64,000 nucleotides of DNA, taken from contig NZ_BNAW01000006.1 in the NCBI RefSeq assembly GCF_014654205.1, forward strand, positions 248,001-312,000. The letters are read 5' to 3'. Numbering within the stretch: the stretch's first letter is position 1; each line of letters begins with the position of its first letter. The translations under genes were made by a program, and so were the position numbers. The notes beneath the pieces were generated by a model. It worked only from the letters and a program-made list of their open reading frames with translations. It had not been told where the DNA came from and ran no database searches. Source of the DNA: Amycolatopsis bullii (GTDB lineage Bacteria; Actinomycetota; Actinomycetes; Mycobacteriales; Pseudonocardiaceae). This document shows positions 33,025 to 41,669 of this stretch, one piece after another.

Positions 33025-33904
33025 GACCCCCGCGGCGCCGTCCGCGGCTCCGTTGCCGGTCCTGGAGACCGAGCAGGACATCCTCGCCCGCGCGAAGCAG
33101 GCCACCGCGCGCCGCAAGCGCAACATCTGGCTGCTGCGCCTGGCGATCGTCGTCGTCTGGCTGGGCAGCTGGGAGCTGACCGCCACGTACTGGATCGACC
33201 CGTTCTTCTACTCGAAGCCGTCGAAGATCTGGGAACGGCTGGTCGAGTGGTTCAGCACCGGGACCGACTTCGGCTCGATCTGGTACCAGATCCTGGTGAC
33301 CGTCGAGGAGGCCGCGCTCGGCTTCGTCATCGGCGCCATCTTCGGTGTGGTGTTCGGCGTGATCCTCGGCCGCAGCGCGTACCTGGCGCAGGTGCTCGCG
33401 CCGTTCATCAAGGCCGCCAACGCCCTGCCGCGCATCGTGCTCGCCGCGCTGTTCGTCATCTGGTTCGGGCTCGGCCTGTCGTCGAAGGTCGCGACCGTCG
33501 TCGTGCTCGTGTTCTTCGCGGTGTTCTTCAACGCCTTCACCGGCGCCCGCGAGGTGGACCGCAACCTGATCGACAACGCCCGCATCCTCGGCGCGACCCG
33601 TGGTCAGGTGCTGAAGTCGATCGTGCTGCCCAGTGCGACGTCGTGGATCCTGTCGTCGCTGCACGTGGCGTTCGGCTTCGCGCTGATCGGCGCGGTGGTC
33701 GGCGAGTACACCGGCGCGAAGGCCGGTATGGGCTTCCTGATCGCCAACGCGCAGGGCACGTTCGACACCGCGGGTGTGTACGCCGGGATGCTGATCATCA
33801 CCGTGGTCGCGCTGCTGGCCGAGTGGGGGATCAGCACGCTGGAAGGCCGGCTGCTGCGGTGGCGGCCGCCGTCCGCCTCCGAAGCCGCGATCAAGGCGGT
33901 CTGA
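33014..33904 (+). CDS. ABC importer permease (SsuC/TauC type)
   Basis: 296 residues from ATG 33014, with GGGAG 6 nt upstream, inside the last codons of the ATPase gene (11 nt overlap). Six helices are visible. The EAA loop is EVDRNLIDNARILGATRGQVLKSIVLPSA, which contacts the ATPase. The substrate class (nitrate, sulfonate, thiamine-precursor or similar) cannot be read from the permease alone. Confidence 0.92.
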   Translation: MSLETPAAPSAAPLPVLETEQDILARAKQATARRKRNIWLLRLAIVVVWLGSWELTATYWIDPFFYSKPSKIWERLVEWFSTGTDFGSIWYQILVTVEEAALGFVIGAIFGVVFGVILGRSAYLAQVLAPFIKAANALPRIVLAALFVIWFGLGLSSKVATVVVLVFFAVFFNAFTGAREVDRNLIDNARILGATRGQVLKSIVLPSATSWILSSLHVAFGFALIGAVVGEYTGAKAGMGFLIANAQGTFDTAGVYAGMLIITVVALLAEWGISTLEGRLLRWRPPSASEAAIKAV

Positions 33905-33905
33905 C

Positions 33906-34961
33906 ATGCGTCTTAAAAGGACAGTCGGGGTGGTGGCCGCGGTGGCGGTCGCCGCGGCCGGGCTCACCGCCTGCCGCGACTCGCGGGAGATCGCCCTCGG
34001 GACCACCGGCCGGCCGCACATCAAGATCATGGTCGGTGGCCTGTCGAAGGTGATCTACCTGCCGGGGCAGCTCGCGCAGCAGATCGGCGCCTACCAGCGG
34101 CAGGGGCTGGACGTCGAGCTCTTCGACCAGCCGTCCGGCGCGAACGCCGAGACGTCGCTGCTGGCCGGCGAGGTGCAGGCGGTGGTCGGGTTCTACGACC
34201 ACACGATCGACCTGCAGGCCAAGGAGCAGTGCATCGAGAGCGTGGTGCAGTTCGCGAACGTTCCGGGCGAAGCCGAGATGGTCGCGACCGCCAAAGCGGG
34301 CGAGGTCAAGTCGGGCGCGGACTTCAAGGGCCGCAACCTCGGCGTCACGTCGCTGGGTTCGTCGACGGACTTCCTGACCAAGGCGCTGGCCCTGCGCGGC
34401 GGCGTCACGTCGAAGGAGTACACGCCGGTGAAGGTCGGCGCCGGGCAGACGTTCATCTCGGCGATGAACCAGGGCTCGATCGACGCCGGCATGACGACCG
34501 ACCCGACGATCGCGCAGCTGACGAACACGGGCCAGGCGAAGGTGCTCTACGACATGCGCACGGTCGAAGGCACGAAAGCCGCTTTGGGCGGGTTGTACCC
34601 GGCGAGCTCGCTGTACATGGGCTGCGAAATCGTGAAACGCTATCCGGACATCGTGCAGAAACTGGCCAATGCGTACGTCGAAACCCTGAAGTGGATTTCT
34701 TCGCACAGCCCGGAACAGGTGGCCGCGATGATGCCGCCGTCGTTCGCCGGCGGGGACAAGGCGCTGTACGTGAAGTCGCTGCGGGACAGCCTGCCGATGT
34801 TCACCAAGGACGGCCGGATGGACCCGGCGGGCGCGCAGAACGTGCTCAAGGTGCTCGGCGAGTCGTCGAGCAACGTCAAGCCGAAGAAGGACAAAATCGA
34901 CCTGTCGAAGACGTACACGACCCAGTTCGTGGACGCCGCGCACGCGCAGGCGCAGCAGTAG
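33906..34961 (+). CDS. NMT1/SsuA-like substrate-binding lipoprotein
   Basis: 351 residues. The signal peptide ends in a lipobox LTAC with C23. The two-lobed binding fold is visible from HIKIMVGGLSKVIYLPGQLAQQIGAYQRQGLDVEL through DFKGRNLGVTSLGSSTDF to GSIDAGMTTDPT. This is the NMT1/THI5-like family that binds sulfonates, nitrate, pyrimidine precursors or aromatic acids. It begins 1 nt after the permease stop. With the CitA-type kinase next door, a carboxylated ligand is a reasonable guess. Confidence 0.92.
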   Translation: MRLKRTVGVVAAVAVAAAGLTACRDSREIALGTTGRPHIKIMVGGLSKVIYLPGQLAQQIGAYQRQGLDVELFDQPSGANAETSLLAGEVQAVVGFYDHTIDLQAKEQCIESVVQFANVPGEAEMVATAKAGEVKSGADFKGRNLGVTSLGSSTDFLTKALALRGGVTSKEYTPVKVGAGQTFISAMNQGSIDAGMTTDPTIAQLTNTGQAKVLYDMRTVEGTKAALGGLYPASSLYMGCEIVKRYPDIVQKLANAYVETLKWISSHSPEQVAAMMPPSFAGGDKALYVKSLRDSLPMFTKDGRMDPAGAQNVLKVLGESSSNVKPKKDKIDLSKTYTTQFVDAAHAQAQQ

Positions 34962-34999
34962 CCCCGCTCACCTGACCGGGCGGTGGGTGAGCGATATGG

Positions 35000-35040
35000 A
35001 CCCGTAAAGGCCTCTTTCCCCCGCGGAGGCCTTTACGGGT
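35000..35040. terminator. 15-bp perfect hairpin followed by CTTTT
   Basis: ACCCGTAAAGGCCTC pairs perfectly with GAGGCCTTTACGGGT around an 11-nt loop. It ends the ABC operon. The AT-rich arms look unlike local DNA and may be a dispersed repeat family used as a terminator. Confidence 0.8.
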
Positions 35041-35147
35041 CTTTTCGGACAATGGAAGACCATGCGAAAGTAGCTACCTTCTTTTCGGCGCGGCTCCAAC
35101 ACTGGGGACAGGTTTTCCCGGTCCCCCTCGGTGAACGGAGTCCCCGC

Positions 35148-35840
35148 ATGTCCAAAACCCTCCGCATCCTCACGGTTGCCGCCGCCGCGGCGGCTTCGCT
35201 GGCCGTCTCGGGTACCGCCCACGCGGCCGTCTTCGGCGCCCACTTCCACGGGCAGGAGTTCTCCGGCGGCAACTGGGGTGGGTACGTCAGCTTCGGCAGT
35301 TTCACGACGGCGACGGCGAGCTGGACCGAACCGTCGGTGAGCTGCACGTCCACCAACGACCTGTTCGCGCCGTGGGTCGGCATCGACGGCGACGGATCAT
35401 CCACTGTGGAGCAGACCGGCGTGGCCACCGACTGCTCCAGCGGCCGCCCGGTTTACCAAGCCTGGTACGAAATGTACCCGGCCGCGCCGGTGTACTACTC
35501 GAACTCAGTCAGCGCCGGCGACCACATCACCGCCACGGTGACCCGGACGGCGACGAACACCTACCGCCTCGACATCAGCGACACGACCAAGGGCTGGTCG
35601 AAGACGATCACCAAGTCGCTGACCTCGAAGCACGCGTCGGCCGAGGCGATCATCGAGTCGCCGACCGACTCCTACCCCTCGATCTCCGGTGGCATCAAGT
35701 TCACCGGCGTCAAGTTCAACGGCGCGAACCTGGCCTCGACGAGCCCGTCCGGCCTCAACGCCGACGACAAGGGCGCCTACACGTGGAGCCCGAGCGCGAT
35801 CGGCTCCGACGGCCAGAGCTTCACGATGACCCGCCACTGA
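35148..35840 (+). CDS. Secreted G1-family glutamic endopeptidase (eqolisin)
   Basis: 230 residues. A signal peptide ends at AHA|AVFG. The G1 fold is shown by NWGGYVSFGSFTTATASWTEPSV, APWVGIDGDGSSTVEQTG with the catalytic Gln (Q89), QAWYEMYPAAPVYY, and AEAIIESP, in which E166 fits the catalytic Glu by spacing. G1 proteases are acid-active and not inhibited by pepstatin. GGAG lies 8 nt before the ATG. The next gene converges, with stops 1 nt apart. Confidence 0.9.
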   Translation: MSKTLRILTVAAAAAASLAVSGTAHAAVFGAHFHGQEFSGGNWGGYVSFGSFTTATASWTEPSVSCTSTNDLFAPWVGIDGDGSSTVEQTGVATDCSSGRPVYQAWYEMYPAAPVYYSNSVSAGDHITATVTRTATNTYRLDISDTTKGWSKTITKSLTSKHASAEAIIESPTDSYPSISGGIKFTGVKFNGANLASTSPSGLNADDKGAYTWSPSAIGSDGQSFTMTRH

Positions 35841-35841
35841 G

Positions 35842-36513
35842 TCACTTCAGGCCACCCACGGCCCAGGCGACCACCATCAGGGCGAGCACCAGCGAGATGG
35901 CCGCCTGGAGCATCATCGTCATCTTGGCCCAGATGCGCAGGGGCATCACGTCGGTGGGGCTGAAGGCGGCCGCGTTGGTGAACGAAAAGTACAGGTAGTC
36001 CAGATAGGACGGTTCCCAGTCGCGGTGCGCGAGGCCCGGGTCGGCCATCTGCGGGAACTGCAGGTCGGGGAACTCGGCCCGGCCCGTGGCCCGCCGGCCC
36101 GGGCCGCCGCGGTCGAACTCCCAGTACCACAGGGAGAAGACCACGACGTTCGTCCAGTAGACGACGCCGCCGGTGACGAGCACGGCGCCGGCCCGGTCGC
36201 CGATCGTGCCGGTGCCGATGCCGTAGACGAGGCTCGCCGCCGACCAGGCGTTGACCACGGTGACGAGGCCGACGATGAGCAACGCGATCGTTCGTTCGGT
36301 CGCGCTGAAGTGGCTCATCCGGCCCGGGTTGACCAGCAGCAGGGCCACGACGAGCAGCACGGAGACGCCGGGCAGCAACCACCACGGGCGCAGCGCCATG
36401 TCGTCGGGCAGGGCGACCTGCAGGACGAGCGTCGCGACGACGACGCCCATCGCGGGCCAGCGGGTCTCACCGGAGGTCCGCCGCCGCCACGCGGGAAGTG
36501 CCTCTTCAGTCAC
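35842..36513 (-). CDS. DUF1345-type membrane protein with K-channel-like loop
   Basis: 223 residues with about five hydrophobic helices. The segment YLDYLYFSFTNAAAFSPTDV between the last helices resembles the pore region of two-TM potassium channels but lacks the TxGYG filter, as is usual for DUF1345. The function is unknown. GTG 36513 lies 6 nt after TAGCGT, suggesting a leaderless message. Confidence 0.82.
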   Translation of the reverse strand: MTEEALPAWRRRTSGETRWPAMGVVVATLVLQVALPDDMALRPWWLLPGVSVLLVVALLLVNPGRMSHFSATERTIALLIVGLVTVVNAWSAASLVYGIGTGTIGDRAGAVLVTGGVVYWTNVVVFSLWYWEFDRGGPGRRATGRAEFPDLQFPQMADPGLAHRDWEPSYLDYLYFSFTNAAAFSPTDVMPLRIWAKMTMMLQAAISLVLALMVVAWAVGGLK

Positions 36514-36519
36514 CGGCCC

Positions 36520-36525
36520 ACGCTA
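36520..36525 (-). promoter_or_regulatory. -10 hexamer TAGCGT for the DUF1345 gene
   Basis: Minus-strand TAGCGT, 6 nt before GTG 36513. Confidence 0.45.
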
Positions 36526-36557
36526 AGCCACCCCCGCCCGCCAGACCACCCGGCTTG

Positions 36558-39467
36558 TCAGCCGGCGGGGGCGGTGGTCACTTCGCCGGGGAGCTTGCGG
36601 GCCACGTCCGTCCGTGAGCGGGCGCCGAGCTTCCGGAGAACCTTCGCCACGTGCTGTTCCACCGTCCGCGGTGAAAGGAACAGCCCGTCCGCGATCTCCC
36701 GGTTCGTCCGGCCCTCGGCGAGCATCCGCGCCACCTCACGCTCCCGCGGCGACAGCTCGCTCCCGTACCCGCGCCGCCCGCGCTGCGATGGTGCCCAAGC
36801 GCCGTGCTCGCGTAGCTGGTGACGGCAGCGTCCGGCGTCCCTGGTCGCCCCGAGCTGCTCGTACGCCTCGGCCGCCGAGGTCAGCTCGTCGACCGCCGTC
36901 CGGTTGCCCGCCGCCAGACGGCACATCGACGCGCGTTCGCGCATGGCCGTTGCCGGGTAGGGCATCGGGAGGGCCGCATAACCGGACGCCGCTTCGTCGA
37001 ACAGCGCCGCCGCGGCCAGGTGCTTGCCGCGGGCTTCGAGCAGCACCGCACGGCCCGCCACCAGCGCGGCGGCGGCCACCGGCGCGTCACGGCCCTCGAT
37101 GCCGCGCGCGAACGCTTCGACCACGTTGTCGGCATCCGGCCAGCGTTCGGCCCGCGCGTACGCCTGCGCCGCCGCGGGCACCAGCGCGGCCGCCCAGATC
37201 CAGACGCCCTTGCGCCCGGCCGCGGCCACCGCCGTGTCGGCCGCCGCGCACGCGCCGTCGACGTCGTCGGTCGCGAGCAGCACCGAAATCAGCACGCCGG
37301 CGGCCGAGAGCACCACCGGGATCGGGCCGCGGTCCGGCGCGTGCACGCTCGCCGCCGTCAGGTGCCGCTGGGCGGCGGCGAACTCGCCGCGCACGGCCGC
37401 GAGCCCGCCGAGCACCAGCGAGGACTCCATGACGATCGGCCCGAGCTCCGGGTAGCTGTCCCGCAGCTGCTCGGCGGCCTCGGCCAGGCCCGTCCAGCGC
37501 CCGCGCACCCAGTCCAGCCGGACGCGGGTGCCCTGGATCAGGCCGATCGCGTACAGCGCGCCGGCGTCGGTCGCCCGCCGGACGCCTTCGGTCACCAGCC
37601 GTTCGGCGCGGTCGAGGTGGCCGGCCCAGGACTGCCCGTCGGCGAGGTTGCACCACAGCCGGGCCAGCTGGACGCGCTCGGCGACCGTGCCGACGGTGTC
37701 CGAAAGCGCTTCGAACTCCGCCCACGCCGAGCCGTCGCCGACGTGCGAGGCGGCCGCGATGCGGTCGGCGGTCAGGGCGAGCCGCAGCTCGGGATCGTCG
37801 AGCCGCTCGTACACCTCGCCCGCGCGGGCACGCCAGGATTCGTGCCACGACAACGGCGTCAGGCCGTCGATGGGCTGGGCGAGCAGGGTGATCCCGCGCG
37901 CGGCGAGGTCCGGCCGGTCGGTCAGCTCGTCGACCGCGCGCTCGACCTCCAGCCGGCCGCGGCCCAGCCCGCCGATGGTCCGGACCAGCAGCATGCCGAG
38001 GCTCAGCCGGATCGACCCGCGGACTGACGGCGGCAGCGTCACCTCTTCGAGGACGCGCGCCAGCGTGCCGAGCACTTCGGGGCGGAACCCCCGCAGCGCG
38101 ACCTGGCTGAGCTTGCCCGCCACGCGCCCGATGTCGGCCTGCGACGGGCCGGGTTCGGCGAGCACCGACTGCAGGAGGTCGATCGCGCGGGACGTCTCGC
38201 CGCGGGTGATGGCCTCGTCGGCGGCCGCCTCCGCGTAGTGCCGCCACTGGTCGACGCGGCCGGCGGCACGGGAGTGGCGGGCCAGCAGCGTCAGCGGTGG
38301 GGACGGCTGCGCGGCGAGCACGCGGATCGCCTGCGCGTGCAGCAAAGCGCGTTCGGGTCCGCTCACCGTGTCGTAGACCGCCTTGCGCGCCAGCGGGTGC
38401 CGGAAGCCGTACTTGCCGTCGCCGACTTCGCCGAGCACGCCGCCGGAGAGGGTGGCGAGCAGCGCGGTGCGGAGCGTGTCGCCGGTGAGCCCGGCCAGTT
38501 CGCCGAGCACGGCGGCTTCGGCGCCGACGCCGAGCACCGCGGCCGCGCCGGCCAGCCGGACGGCGTGCTCGGGCAGCGTGGCGAGCCGTTCGGTGACGGC
38601 TTCCCGCAGCAGCACCGGGACTTCGAGGTTCTCCAGCAAGCGGTCCGAAAGGACTTCGCCGACCGGGAGGCGTTCGGCCGCTTCCTTCAGCGCCCGCAGC
38701 GTTTCCTCGACCACGAACGGGATCCCGGCCGTGCACTCGTGCAGCTTCGCCGCGAAGTCGTCGGTCACCCGGGGCAGATCGAGGAGTTCGACGGCCAGTT
38801 CGCGCACGGCCGGGACGTCGAGCGCGCCGAGCGCGACGCGGGCGGAGTGGACCGCCGGGCCGGTGCGGAACGGCGCACCCCGGCCCACCGCCCCGGCCTC
38901 GGCCGCCGACCGGTAGGTGGCGACCACCGCCAGCTCGGGCGGCATCGAGCCGGCGAGGAACCGCATGAGGTCGCGGGTGTCCTCGTCGGCCCACTGCAGG
39001 TCGTCGATCAGCACGAGCGTCGGCCCGCAGGACTGGAGGAGTTCCCGCACCGCGCGGAACACGCGGTGGCGTTCGGCGACCGGGTCGGCGAGGGGTTCGG
39101 GCCGCTCGGGAAGCGCTTCCGCGAGTTCCGGCAGCAACGGCCGCAGCACGCCGGCGACCGGGCTGAGCGGCCCGAGCGGCCGGTCGCCCACCGCGCGAAG
39201 CGCTTCCAGGATCGGCCCGTAGGGGAAGGGTTCCCGCAGTGGCTGGCAGGCGCCGGTGAGCACGCGGCCGCCGTCGAACTCCTTGCGCCGCCCGATCTCC
39301 GCGAGCAGCCGGGTGCGGCCCATGCCCGGTTCGCCCTCGACGAGGACGGCGGCCGGGCGTCTGCGGAGCACGGCGACGATGGCGTCGAGCTCGGCGTCGC
39401 GGCCGGTCAGCCGGGCGGGTCCGGACCGGACGGACACCGAGGTGGGGCGGGGGGTGGTCAGCCACAT
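36558..39467 (-). CDS. Large LuxR-family (LAL/MalT-like) ATP-binding regulator
   Basis: 969 residues from ATG 39467, which has GGAGGG about 5 nt upstream. The N-terminal STAND ATPase has a P-loop GEPGMGRT in which the usual Lys is Arg; Walker B is LVLIDDLQWAD. A long helical TPR-like region (about 330-880) follows. The C-terminal LuxR DNA-binding domain is SELSPREREVARMLAEGRTN followed by RTVEQHVAKVLRKLGARSRT. LAL regulators integrate an unknown ligand with ATP to switch on nearby genes. Candidate targets are the flanking protease genes, but no binding site is proven. Confidence 0.92.
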   Translation of the reverse strand: MWLTTPRPTSVSVRSGPARLTGRDAELDAIVAVLRRRPAAVLVEGEPGMGRTRLLAEIGRRKEFDGGRVLTGACQPLREPFPYGPILEALRAVGDRPLGPLSPVAGVLRPLLPELAEALPERPEPLADPVAERHRVFRAVRELLQSCGPTLVLIDDLQWADEDTRDLMRFLAGSMPPELAVVATYRSAAEAGAVGRGAPFRTGPAVHSARVALGALDVPAVRELAVELLDLPRVTDDFAAKLHECTAGIPFVVEETLRALKEAAERLPVGEVLSDRLLENLEVPVLLREAVTERLATLPEHAVRLAGAAAVLGVGAEAAVLGELAGLTGDTLRTALLATLSGGVLGEVGDGKYGFRHPLARKAVYDTVSGPERALLHAQAIRVLAAQPSPPLTLLARHSRAAGRVDQWRHYAEAAADEAITRGETSRAIDLLQSVLAEPGPSQADIGRVAGKLSQVALRGFRPEVLGTLARVLEEVTLPPSVRGSIRLSLGMLLVRTIGGLGRGRLEVERAVDELTDRPDLAARGITLLAQPIDGLTPLSWHESWRARAGEVYERLDDPELRLALTADRIAAASHVGDGSAWAEFEALSDTVGTVAERVQLARLWCNLADGQSWAGHLDRAERLVTEGVRRATDAGALYAIGLIQGTRVRLDWVRGRWTGLAEAAEQLRDSYPELGPIVMESSLVLGGLAAVRGEFAAAQRHLTAASVHAPDRGPIPVVLSAAGVLISVLLATDDVDGACAAADTAVAAAGRKGVWIWAAALVPAAAQAYARAERWPDADNVVEAFARGIEGRDAPVAAAALVAGRAVLLEARGKHLAAAALFDEAASGYAALPMPYPATAMRERASMCRLAAGNRTAVDELTSAAEAYEQLGATRDAGRCRHQLREHGAWAPSQRGRRGYGSELSPREREVARMLAEGRTNREIADGLFLSPRTVEQHVAKVLRKLGARSRTDVARKLPGEVTTAPAG

Positions 39468-39916
39468 ATGACCCTCCTCGACGCGCACCGAAGCACTGGT
39501 GCGCGGAGCCTAAGCAGCGTTGATCCGTCCGTAAACCTTTCACCGAATACGTGGTGGGTGCGGCCGTCACACGTCTGCCTACGGGCCGTCACCGGTTTGC
39601 TGCGGGAACCGCGGGGATCGGCTCACCCTGCGTGCGAAACCCCGGCCGATCGCACGTTCGAACGTCGCTTAACGCTTTCGAGTGCAGACCGCGACTACTG
39701 AAAGTAGTTTACGGAAACCCTACTTACGGACCTGTCCGACCGGGTGACCCCTGGGCCGTGCGCCCGGCTGGAGCAGGGGATACGTCCGCTGTGAATGCGT
39801 ATACCCATTCGCCGGGCGCCCGGATTGCACCGTAACGCCCCCTCCGGGGACGCTCACCCGGGGGAGTACCACTGCGTGGCCGGTGCGGAGCCGCGCGTAA
39901 CCATCTAGGGAGAAGC
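39468..39916. other. 449-bp intergenic region with palindromes
   Basis: No convincing gene. It holds CGCACC-N8-GGTGCG (39481-39500), the perfect 12-bp palindrome ACGTTCGAACGT (39654-39665) and the hairpin ACTACT-GAA-AGTAGT (39694-39708). These are plausible regulator sites for the LuxR gene and the secreted protease. A 5' leader with TAnnnT hexamers probably lies in the last 100 bp. Confidence 0.45.
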
Positions 39917-41020
39917 ATGAAGATCGCGAGACTTCTCGGTGCCGCTGCCACCGCGGTCATGGCGACGGGCGCGCTGGCCGCGACCGCCGTCCCCGCGTCG
40001 GGCCAGGACCTGCTGAACCCGGACATCGTGCCCGCCATGCAGCGGGACCTCGGCCTGACCCACGACCAGGCGATCGCGCGGCTGAAGAGCGAGGACGTCG
40101 CGAACCGGGTCACCGAATCGCTCACCGCGGCGCTCGGCGACGCGTTCGGCGGGGCCACCTACAACGCCGCCACGGGCAAGGCGCACGTCACCACGACGAA
40201 CGCGGCGCTGGCCGGCAAGATCCGCGAAGCCGGTGCGGAAGCGGAAGTCGTGCGGTTCAGCGCCCGTCAGCTCAATTCCACTGTGGACACCCTGAACGCC
40301 GCCGACAAGGCCGCGCCGGCCGCGATCACCGGCTGGGGCGTCGACGACGCCACCAACCGCGTCACCCTGGACGTGCTGCGGGGCCAGCGCGCCGCCGCGG
40401 ACGCGTTCCTCGCCAAGTCCGGTGTGGACACTTCCGTCGTGACGATCCGCGAGACGGCGTCGACGCCGACCACCTACGCCAACATCCGCGGTGGCGACCC
40501 CTACTACATCGGCGGGTCGTCGCGCTGCTCGGTCGGTTTCGCGACCACCACCGGCTTCGTCACCGCCGGGCACTGTGGCGCGCTCACCGGCGGCGGCTCG
40601 CTGACCGGGTCGAACGGCGCTTCGCTCGGCAGCTGGATCACCTACCGGTTCCCGGGTGTCGACTACGCGGCGGTCCGGACCAACAGCAACTGGACCCCGG
40701 TCGCCCAGATGAACAACGGCACCGCGGTGCGCGGCCAGTCGAACGCCGCGACCGGCTCGTCGGTCTGCAAGGCCGGTTCCACCACCGGCTGGACCTGCGG
40801 CACCATCGGCGCCAAGAACCAGAGCGTCCGCTACGCCGAGGGCACGGTCAACGGCATGACCGCGACCAACGTCCGCTCGGCCGCGGGTGACTCGGGCGGC
40901 GGCTTCATCGCCGGCAACTACGCGCAGGGCGTCCTGTCCGGCGGCAACACGTCCGTGACGTACTTCTACCCGATCGCCGGCGCGCTCTCCGGCACCGGCA
41001 CCACCCTCAAGACCAGCTGA
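39917..41020 (+). CDS. Secreted S1-family serine protease, streptogrisin/alpha-lytic type
   Basis: 367 residues. Signal peptide (to about AVPASG), then a pro-region of about 160 residues that acts as folding chaperone (NPDIVPAMQRDLGLTHDQAIARL). The mature enzyme starts near ANIRGGDPYYIG. The triad is H219 (TAGHC), D249 (VDYAAV) and S326 (GDSGGGF). Disulfides are probable between C-containing loops (SRCSVGF/GHCG; SVCKAG/WTCGT). AGGGAG precedes the ATG. A long hairpin ends the gene. Confidence 0.94.
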   Translation: MKIARLLGAAATAVMATGALAATAVPASGQDLLNPDIVPAMQRDLGLTHDQAIARLKSEDVANRVTESLTAALGDAFGGATYNAATGKAHVTTTNAALAGKIREAGAEAEVVRFSARQLNSTVDTLNAADKAAPAAITGWGVDDATNRVTLDVLRGQRAAADAFLAKSGVDTSVVTIRETASTPTTYANIRGGDPYYIGGSSRCSVGFATTTGFVTAGHCGALTGGGSLTGSNGASLGSWITYRFPGVDYAAVRTNSNWTPVAQMNNGTAVRGQSNAATGSSVCKAGSTTGWTCGTIGAKNQSVRYAEGTVNGMTATNVRSAAGDSGGGFIAGNYAQGVLSGGNTSVTYFYPIAGALSGTGTTLKTS

Positions 41021-41032
41021 TCCCGAGACGCG

Positions 41033-41079
41033 GAAGGGCGGGTTCCGGGCGCCTCCAGCGCGCCCGGAACCCGCCCTTC
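41033..41079. terminator. Long hairpin terminator after the S1 protease
   Basis: GAAGGGCGGGTTCCGGGCGC pairs with its complement ending at 41079. Confidence 0.85.
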
Positions 41080-41110
41080 GTTCCTCGCCGCGGGAATGGG
41101 AGGTTCGGGG

Positions 41111-41515
41111 TCAGACGTTGCTGATCTCCTCGATCAGCCCGTCGACGTCGAAGTGCGCGCTCTCCTCGCCGAGCGGCACCAGTTCGATGGACGCGTCCAG
41201 GAAGTTCCGGACGTCTTCCACCTCGAGCTCGAACGACGCATAGCCGTCCGGTGACTCGATTTCCAGGGTGAGGAAGTCTTCGTCGTCGGAGAGGTCCGGG
41301 CGGATCCGGACGTCGCCGAGGCCGGCCGGCTCGTCGAGCCCGGCCACGAGGAGGTCACGCGCGAAGGTCCACTCGATCCACCGGCCGCGCTCGGTCCGGA
41401 AGGCCACGGTCACCGCGAAGGGCTCGTGGGCGTGGTAGGACAGGCGCGACAGGACGGGCGTGGTGCTCTCGTTCAGCAGCACGAACTGGCTCTGGTGTAC
41501 GGCGTCGGTGTGCAC
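41111..41515 (-). CDS. SsgA/SsgB-family sporulation and cell-division regulator
   Basis: 134 residues from GTG 41515 with AGGAGG just upstream; SsgB is about 137. The pattern is that of SsgA-like proteins: FVLLNESTTPVLSRLSYHAHEPFAVTVAF, IEWTFARDLLVAGL, GDVRIRPDL, and ending EESAHFDVDGLIEEISNV. In Streptomyces these proteins place FtsZ at division septa. In non-sporulating relatives they may help septum placement or aggregation. Confidence 0.92.
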   Translation of the reverse strand: MHTDAVHQSQFVLLNESTTPVLSRLSYHAHEPFAVTVAFRTERGRWIEWTFARDLLVAGLDEPAGLGDVRIRPDLSDDEDFLTLEIESPDGYASFELEVEDVRNFLDASIELVPLGEESAHFDVDGLIEEISNV

Positions 41516-41669
41516 GGCCCCTCCTGGAGTCTCGCGGTGGTTCGCGCGGCGCGAACTGTTCGGCAAGGAGATGACCAGGGGGAACGGTCATGACGGAGAA
41601 ACTCTCACGTTCACTTGATCGGTTGCATCCGTCCATTGTGGTGTAACACCGGGCACATACCCCTTGCGC

